A stretch of 63,482 nt of DNA from Brevibacillus borstelensis (lineage in GTDB: Bacteria > Bacillota > Bacilli > Brevibacillales > Brevibacillaceae): the NCBI RefSeq assembly GCF_003710865.1, contig NZ_RHHO01000049.1, positions 1 to 63,482 of the forward strand. The letters run 5' to 3'. Shown piece by piece: positions 58,770 through 63,482 of the stretch. The stretch's first letter is position 1, and every line of letters begins with the position of its first letter. The notes beneath the pieces are model-generated. The model worked only from the letters and a program-made list of their open reading frames with translations. It was not told the DNA's origin and did not search any database. Position numbers and translations under genes: made by a program.

Positions 58770-60182
58770 TCAGGACTGGGCGTGCAGCAGGTAGTTGTCT
58801 TCGCTATCATCTGCCACCAGTTCTTCCTCGCTCAGATAGGAGATCCCGACTCGCGTGATACGGTGGTTCTCCAGCTCGGAAATCGTAAAAATGTAGTTTT
58901 GGTACTGCACCGATTTGCCTTCGGCTACTTCTTCATTCAGTTGGCTGTAGAGCCAGCCGGCAATCGTGTCTACCTCATCCGAGTGAATTTCTACAGATAT
59001 ATAGTCGTTCAACTCCGTCAACAGCGTTTTCCCGGACACGGACAGCTCGTTATTGGAGCTTTCGATGTCAGGACGCTCATTCTCGTCGAATTCATCCTGA
59101 ATGTCCCCGACGATCTCCTCGAGGATATCCTCCATCGTGATCAGTCCGGCTGTTCCGCCGTACTCGTCGATGACGATCGCCATTTGCGACCGCCGCTTTT
59201 GCATGAGCCGCAGTACATGGCTGATTTCCATGGATTCCGGCACCGTCAAGAGCGGGCGGAGGAAATCCTTTAAATCGGCCTTGCCGTTGGTCAGGGCAGA
59301 CAGGTAGAAATCCGAGATGTGGACAAAGCCGATCAACCGGTCTTTGTCTTCATGCGCGACCGGGAAACGCGAGTGACGGGAATCCCGCATAATTGCCAAA
59401 TTTTCAGCAAAGGTATTGTCGTCGTACAGACAGACCATATCGATGCGAGGGATCATGATTTCCCTGGCGAGACGCTCCGAAAACTCGAAGACGTTGTCCA
59501 CCAAAGCCATCTCCGTCTGATCGATATGACCGCTTTTGTGGCTTTGATTGACCAAAAGGCGAATCTCTTCTTCGGTATGCGCCAAATCCGTTTCAGTCGC
59601 AGGCTCAATCCCCAAGCGGCGGATAAAAAAGTTCGCCGTTCCGTTGAGCACCAAGATCAGCGGGTAGCTGAGCTTGTAGAAAACCATCAGCGGTCCAGCC
59701 GTCCAGAGAGAGGCGGCCTCCGCCTTTTGAATGGCCAGCGACTTGGGAGCGAGTTCTCCGAAGACGATGTGCATGAAGGTGATGATTCCAAAAGCGATCG
59801 CCAGCGAAACAGGGCTGACCAAATAGTTCGGCAGACCGAGTGAAACCATTACGGGTTCGACGTATTGGGATATAGCCGGTTCGCCAACCCAGCCCAAACC
59901 GAGCGATGCCAGGGTAATCCCGAGCTGGCAAGCCGACAGGTAGGCATCCAGCTGCTTCGTTACCTTCTGCGCATAGACAGCGGATTTGTTCCCTTCGCTC
60001 ACCAGTTGGGCAAGACGGGTTTGACGCACTTTTACCAGCGAGAATTCTGCTGCTACAAAAAAACCGTTGAGCAGTACCAAAAACACAACGAGCAGCAGAT
60101 TCAGAAGTATCTCCCCTATCGGACTCTCCAAGAAAGTCTCCACCCTTCCGCCGATGGGCGAAAGGAGGAGATTCACCTCCAT
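58770..60182 (-). CDS. CNNM/CorC-family membrane protein 2
   Basis: A 470-residue paralogue of the protein at 28261-29604, with the same DUF21 domain (LNGFFVAAEFSLVKVRQTRL; LSACQLGITLASLGLGWVGEPAI), CBS pair (REIMIPRIDMVCL; VIDEYGGTAGLITMEDILEEIVGDIQDEFDE) and CorC_HlyC domain. It should be a divalent-cation transporter or regulator. The first ATG (60182) has no ribosome site. GTG at 60143 or TTG at 60131, both near GGAAGGGTGGAG, would also fit. A SigA promoter lies upstream. Confidence 0.9.
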   Translation of the reverse strand: MEVNLLLSPIGGRVETFLESPIGEILLNLLLVVFLVLLNGFFVAAEFSLVKVRQTRLAQLVSEGNKSAVYAQKVTKQLDAYLSACQLGITLASLGLGWVGEPAISQYVEPVMVSLGLPNYLVSPVSLAIAFGIITFMHIVFGELAPKSLAIQKAEAASLWTAGPLMVFYKLSYPLILVLNGTANFFIRRLGIEPATETDLAHTEEEIRLLVNQSHKSGHIDQTEMALVDNVFEFSERLAREIMIPRIDMVCLYDDNTFAENLAIMRDSRHSRFPVAHEDKDRLIGFVHISDFYLSALTNGKADLKDFLRPLLTVPESMEISHVLRLMQKRRSQMAIVIDEYGGTAGLITMEDILEEIVGDIQDEFDENERPDIESSNNELSVSGKTLLTELNDYISVEIHSDEVDTIAGWLYSQLNEEVAEGKSVQYQNYIFTISELENHRITRVGISYLSEEELVADDSEDNYLLHAQS

Positions 60183-60259
60183 TTGTTATTCTCGTTTTGC
60201 GCTTTCCTTTCAATGTACGAAAGCAAAGAGGGAAACATTCGATTTCATTATTAAAGGAT

Positions 60260-60289
60260 AGTATACCAATAACGAAAGCAAACAGTCAA
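60260..60289 (-). promoter_or_regulatory. Promoter of the second CNNM gene
   Basis: On the minus strand TTGACT (60289-60284), 18-base spacer, TATACT (60265-60260). Confidence 0.65.
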
Positions 60290-60391
60290 AACCATCCGAT
60301 TTTATCCTGCAGTTTTGAGCAATTCCATACATACGCGGATTTCAGGGGACATAAAGATAATCGAGTAACCCTGTCCCTGGAGGCGAGAAGA

Positions 60392-61027
60392 ATGGAATGG
60401 GTACAGAAGGGAGCGGCGATCCTTTTGGGGAGCATCGGGATAGCAGTCGGGGTAAACCTGTTTCTCGTCCCGCACCATTTGATGGACGGGGGGATGATCG
60501 GGATTGGCCTGTTGGCGACCTATTTTTTTCAATGGCCCCCGGGCCTGGTCATGATCGCTTGCAGCATACCTGTTTATGCGATGGTGTTTGCCTATGATCG
60601 TCCGTTGTTTTTTCAGAGCTTTCACGGAATGCTGATCGAAACGTTAATGATTGACGTATTTGCCCCGCTCAGAGCGTGGAATAACTGGACGCTCCCGACA
60701 TCTGCGGTAATCGGAGGAGCGCTGATCGGAGCGGGGACCGGTCTCATGCTGGCGTACCAGACCAACACAGGGGGAACCGATCTGATCGCACAATTTTTGG
60801 CGCGGAGGTCAAAGGTGCCGGTAGCGTTGTATATCTTGATGATCGACGGAGTCATTGTCTCTATTTCGCTTCCCGCAATCGGGATCGAGCGCGCTGTTTT
60901 TTCCATGTGCACCATCATCGCAGTGGCCATTTTTACCCACGGTTTTTACAACATGCGATTCAAGAAGCCTCCATATGTCGTAATCGGGCCGCTCGGCAGG
61001 GAAGCTGGGCGCAGATGGAGAAACTAA
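60392..61027 (+). CDS. YitT/YczE-family membrane protein
   Basis: A 211-residue integral membrane protein with about five segments and the YitT_membrane pattern (LLGSIGIAVGVNLFLVPHHLMDGGMIGIGLL; GALIGAGTGLMLAYQTNTGGTDLIAQFLARR). The usual C-terminal DUF2179 domain of YitT proteins is absent, and the size fits the YczE/YyaS branch. Function unknown. ATG at 60392 follows GGAGG. Confidence 0.85.
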   Translation: MEWVQKGAAILLGSIGIAVGVNLFLVPHHLMDGGMIGIGLLATYFFQWPPGLVMIACSIPVYAMVFAYDRPLFFQSFHGMLIETLMIDVFAPLRAWNNWTLPTSAVIGGALIGAGTGLMLAYQTNTGGTDLIAQFLARRSKVPVALYILMIDGVIVSISLPAIGIERAVFSMCTIIAVAIFTHGFYNMRFKKPPYVVIGPLGREAGRRWRN

Positions 61028-61056
61028 GAAAAAACAGGAAGAAACGAGGGAGACAG

Positions 61057-61974
61057 ATGGCACAGCATACGTTGGAGATGATCACCGAAACAGTCGGATA
61101 CTTTCCCGGCAGCGTCAATATCGGGTTTGTCCAGGGAAAAACAGGCGCGATCCTGATTGATTCCGGGCTGGATACCCAGACAGCCAAAAAGATAAAGAAA
61201 GGGCTGGACGCGATCGCCCAGCCGCTAAGCGCAATTGTACAGACTCACGCCCATGCCGACCATTTTGGCGGCAATGCCTATCTGTTATCCTGTTGGCCAG
61301 CGGCACAGGTATACGCTCCGCCGCTGGAGGAAGCGATCATCCGCTATCCGCTGCTGGAGCCGATCTACCTGGGCATGGGAGCGCAGCCGTTGGATGAGCT
61401 GCGCAACAAATTTTTGCTCGCCGAAGCATCGCGCGTCGACCACCTCTTGCCCACAGAAGGCCGCGTAGAAATTGATGAGACCTGCTTTGAAGTCATCCCC
61501 CTTCCTGGACACAGCTGGAATCAGGTCGGACTGGCTGTCGATGGCATTTGCTTTAGCGCCGACAGCTTTCTCGGCGAGGAAACTTTGAAGAAGCACAAGC
61601 TGCCTTTTTTGGTCGATGCTCACGAAACCCTGCTAAGCTTAGTCAAGCTTTTGGAATCGAATTACCGCGGCTATTTGCCGGGTCACGGGCCATACACCAC
61701 CACTCCGGAAGCGGTTTTGACGCAAAACATTCATTGTCATCGCAGGCTGTACGGGATGATCGAAGAAATTTTGTCGGAAGAGCGGACGCTGGAGCAAGCG
61801 CTGGCGCTCGTCTGTGAGCGTTTACAAATTTCCATTGAGAACGCGACGAGCTACGTGCTCTACCGTACCGCGCTGATGGGCTATTTCATTGGGTTGTTAA
61901 AGGAAGAGCGGATCCGGTACCGCTTTGCCGCAAATCAGTGGCTGTGGGGGAAACATGACGGCCTCGATAGGTAG
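61057..61974 (+). CDS. Metallo-beta-lactamase-fold hydrolase
   Basis: A 305-residue MBL-fold protein. The zinc motif HAHADHFGG is near residue 65, then GHSWNQVGL, ADSFLGEET and GHGPYTTT give the remaining metal ligands. The C-terminal 90 residues form a helical cap. It belongs to the broad glyoxalase II-like group and the substrate is not known. ATG at 61057 follows GAGGGAGAC, 29 bases after the YitT/YczE gene, so they may be co-transcribed. Confidence 0.88.
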   Translation: MAQHTLEMITETVGYFPGSVNIGFVQGKTGAILIDSGLDTQTAKKIKKGLDAIAQPLSAIVQTHAHADHFGGNAYLLSCWPAAQVYAPPLEEAIIRYPLLEPIYLGMGAQPLDELRNKFLLAEASRVDHLLPTEGRVEIDETCFEVIPLPGHSWNQVGLAVDGICFSADSFLGEETLKKHKLPFLVDAHETLLSLVKLLESNYRGYLPGHGPYTTTPEAVLTQNIHCHRRLYGMIEEILSEERTLEQALALVCERLQISIENATSYVLYRTALMGYFIGLLKEERIRYRFAANQWLWGKHDGLDR

Positions 61975-62303
61975 TCCCCGATTTCAGCCAGCTTGTGCTC
62001 GGCGGCTTGGCGTATTTCCTTGGGAATAACGGAATACTCTTCTTGTTCGGTATGAAAGATCAGTTTTGCCTCAAGATAGGGGTGGCCCAATTTGACGGTC
62101 ATCTCACCGGTGTGGGACGGCTTGCTCACAGGATTGGCGGGAATGCGGAGAAAATAAGAACTGCTGGTAGCGGAATCGTAAATAACGACATCATAGGTGG
62201 GGGTGTCCCCGCCGGATGGGGAAAAGCCCTGCTGCCGCAGCATCTTGTCGACAAAGGAAAGCGGCTGGACGACACCGGTCAGGTTTTTGCTCTTTAACCG
62301 CAT
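61935..62303 (-). CDS. YugN-like protein
   Basis: A 122-residue soluble protein that resembles the YugN family (LTGVVQPLSFVDKMLRQQGFSPSG...YYDSATSSSYFLRIPANPVS...AVVKLG-like strand pattern), function unknown. ATG at 62303 follows AAGGAGG with a 6-base gap. Its last codons overlap the end of the MBL gene by 40 bases, tail to tail. Family assignment is from recall of pattern, moderate certainty. Confidence 0.6.
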   Translation of the reverse strand: MRLKSKNLTGVVQPLSFVDKMLRQQGFSPSGGDTPTYDVVIYDSATSSSYFLRIPANPVSKPSHTGEMTVKLGHPYLEAKLIFHTEQEEYSVIPKEIRQAAEHKLAEIGDYLSRPSCFPHSH

Positions 62304-62408
62304 GGACATCCTCCTTGGCATATGTAGTAAAAGCGTTTTGCCTAATCATATGTAGGGGAGTTCGGATTCAGAATGACAGACAAGGGGAAAGAAGGAGAGA
62401 AAACTTCC

Positions 62409-63269
62409 ATGAACAAACGAGCGGATTTGCATACACACACCCGGGCTTCAGACGGCACATGCGAGCCGCATGAAAACGTGCGTCTGGCCGCCGAAGCGGG
62501 ATTGGCTGCCGTGGCCATTACGGATCACGACACGGTTGCCGGCATTCCGGCAGCATTGGAAGCAGCCGGGCAGTTGGGACAAGCTGTTGAAGTCATTCCC
62601 GGCGTCGAGGTGAGCTCGCTGGCGCGCGGACAGGACATCCATGTGCTGGGGTATTTTATACCGTACGAGGACCAGGCTTTTCTCCAGAGGCTGTCCGGCC
62701 TGCGCGATACAAGACATGAGCGAAACAAGCTGATGATCGCTCGCCTGCAGGAGCTGGGCATACCGATCACGCTGGAAGGAGTCTACCGGCGCAAGTCAGG
62801 CGAAGATAAAAACATCGGACGGCCGCATATCGCGGAGGAGATGATCGAGCTGGGCGTGGTTCAGTCGATCGACGAAGCCTTTGCCGTTTATCTGGGGAAA
62901 GAGGGAAAGGCGTACGTCAACCCGCCGCGGATTACCCCTCAGGAGGCGATCACGCTGATCAAGGAAGCAGGCGGCGTCGCTGTGCTGGCCCATCCCGGGC
63001 TGTACGATGACGACGAGCTTGTGCAGGAGCTGATTGCGTTCGGTCTGGATGGCATCGAGGTGTGGCACCCGGACAACAGCCAGGAGCAAAGGGAGCAGTA
63101 TCAGCGCTGGGCTGAGGCGCATGGTCTGGTCATGACCGGCGGCTCGGATTTCCACGGCTGGCGCGGCGAGGAGCCGTTTCACGCGATGCTTGGTACGCAT
63201 ACCGCGCCATATGATGCGGTGGAAAGGCTGCGGGAGATTGCGGGTAAGCGGAAGAGGCAAGGGGAGTAG
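62409..63269 (+). CDS. PHP-domain phosphoesterase
   Basis: A 286-residue PHP protein. Metal-binding segments are ADLHTHTRASDGTCEP (H8, H10), AVAITDHDTVAGI, IPGVEVSS, HVLGYFI, GRPHIAEEMI, VLAHPG and TGGSDFHGW. Relatives (YciV/RNase AM, TrpH) are 3',5'-nucleoside bisphosphate phosphatases or 5'-3' exonucleases. ATG at 62409 follows AGAAGGAGAG. It stands alone before the IS3 end. Confidence 0.93.
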   Translation: MNKRADLHTHTRASDGTCEPHENVRLAAEAGLAAVAITDHDTVAGIPAALEAAGQLGQAVEVIPGVEVSSLARGQDIHVLGYFIPYEDQAFLQRLSGLRDTRHERNKLMIARLQELGIPITLEGVYRRKSGEDKNIGRPHIAEEMIELGVVQSIDEAFAVYLGKEGKAYVNPPRITPQEAITLIKEAGGVAVLAHPGLYDDDELVQELIAFGLDGIEVWHPDNSQEQREQYQRWAEAHGLVMTGGSDFHGWRGEEPFHAMLGTHTAPYDAVERLREIAGKRKRQGE

Positions 63270-63341
63270 CGGCTTGTAGTGCTGACTTGAGGTACAAAGT
63301 TGTAGTACAGATTTGAAAAAAAGGAAGCCCCGCATCGGATG

Positions 63342-63482
63342 TGGTCAAGACCCCATTTAGTGGACAGTAAGAAAAAACCCGACCGTTAGACCGACAGCTG
63401 ACGTCTGAATTCAACAGGCGTCAGCCTTTTTAATTTTCGTTGTGGTCGACTTTGGTTGTAGAATTGAATATATTCCTCAATT
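63342..63482 (-). mobile_element. IS3-family insertion sequence, end
   Basis: The window stops inside an IS3-family element. Its terminal repeat starts at 63342 (TGGTCAAGACCCC...TTTAGTGGACA, to 63366), and the transposase 3' end lies on the minus strand next to it. The left flank ends in half of a hairpin terminator. Confidence 0.85.
63386..63482 (-). CDS. IS3-family transposase OrfB, C-terminal fragment
   Basis: The last 31 codons are visible, translating to IEEYIQFYNQSRPQRKLKRL and then TPVEFRRQLSV plus stop. This matches the C-terminus of IS3/IS150-type DDE transposases (YI.FYN..R....L..LTP..FR). The remainder lies outside the window. Confidence 0.88.
   Translation of the reverse strand, partial: IEEYIQFYNQSRPQRKLKRLTPVEFRRQLSV

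Noticed and set aside
62328..62341. CcpA (cre) site TAAAAGCGTTTTGC
   Set aside because: The AAAAGCGTTTT core is palindromic but the outer bases differ from the cre consensus and the neighbouring genes have no carbon-catabolite link.

Overview
The window looks like a chromosomal segment of a Gram-positive, spore-forming-type Bacilli member, most probably Brevibacillus or a close Paenibacillaceae relative. This is inferred from strong AGGAGG-type ribosome binding sites, many GTG and TTG starts, A-run/T-run intrinsic terminators, and a Bacillus-style gene set: YhaM, FabI, YtnP, AzlCD with a MocR regulator, an ECF sigma factor with a ZAS-type anti-sigma, LCP, XPB-type helicase and YitT/YczE. I saw no rRNA, tRNA, CRISPR array, prophage or riboswitch. 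No stretch above 300 bases lacks a gene. Both ends are mobile DNA: the 3' end of a group II intron at the left edge and the end of an IS3-family element at the right edge, as expected for a contig broken at repeats.

Layout. 1-6.6 kb: intron tail, a DUF2935-like gene, a small lipoprotein, PspC, map, nadE, DUF2062 and DedA membrane proteins, a DUF1232 protein and the exoribonuclease yhaM. 6.7-16.4 kb: a secreted YcdB/PepSY-like protein, an unusual three-gene cluster ending in a SEC-C protein with a recombinase-like core-binding domain, an Fsr-type MFS pump, LCP and small unknowns. 16.5-24.2 kb: a 2,4-dienoyl-CoA reductase behind a FadR-like operator, YtnP lactonase, an MFS pump with an operator over its -35, a GDSL esterase and a two-gene ABC exporter. 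24.3-28.1 kb (minus strand): XPB-like helicase, ECF sigma factor and anti-sigma. 28.2-33.7 kb: a CNNM/CorC protein, then a TrpXYZ-like ABC importer with two tandem binding proteins. 33.7-41.6 kb: an MFS gene divergent from an SgrR-type regulator, a TerB-like gene with a near-perfect SigW-type promoter, and surE with co-directional unknown genes and thpR. 41.7-48.4 kb: M23 peptidase, CheW, the MocR-AzlC-AzlD operon, a TerC/YjbE protein and an HD-GYP protein with a substituted HD motif. 48.5-63.5 kb: a MerR/coiled-coil protein, ZIP transporter, fabI, a LysR-FAD oxidoreductase-MFS-chemoreceptor module, a UvrD helicase with a zinc-finger-like N-terminus, a second CNNM protein, YitT/YczE, an MBL hydrolase, a YugN-like protein, a PHP phosphoesterase and the IS3 end.

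Connections. Several pieces suggest an envelope-stress theme (ECF sigma pair, SigW-type promoter, PspC, LCP, DedA). Others are self-contained transporter-regulator modules: MocR/AzlCD, SgrR/MFS and LysR/FAD oxidoreductase/MFS. No complete new defence or mobile system is evident. The best candidates for undescribed biology are the SEC-C cluster (8.6-12.1 kb), the LysR-oxidoreductase-MFS-chemoreceptor module (51.4-55.9 kb), the unknown genes behind surE, and the UvrD protein with its extra N-terminal domain.
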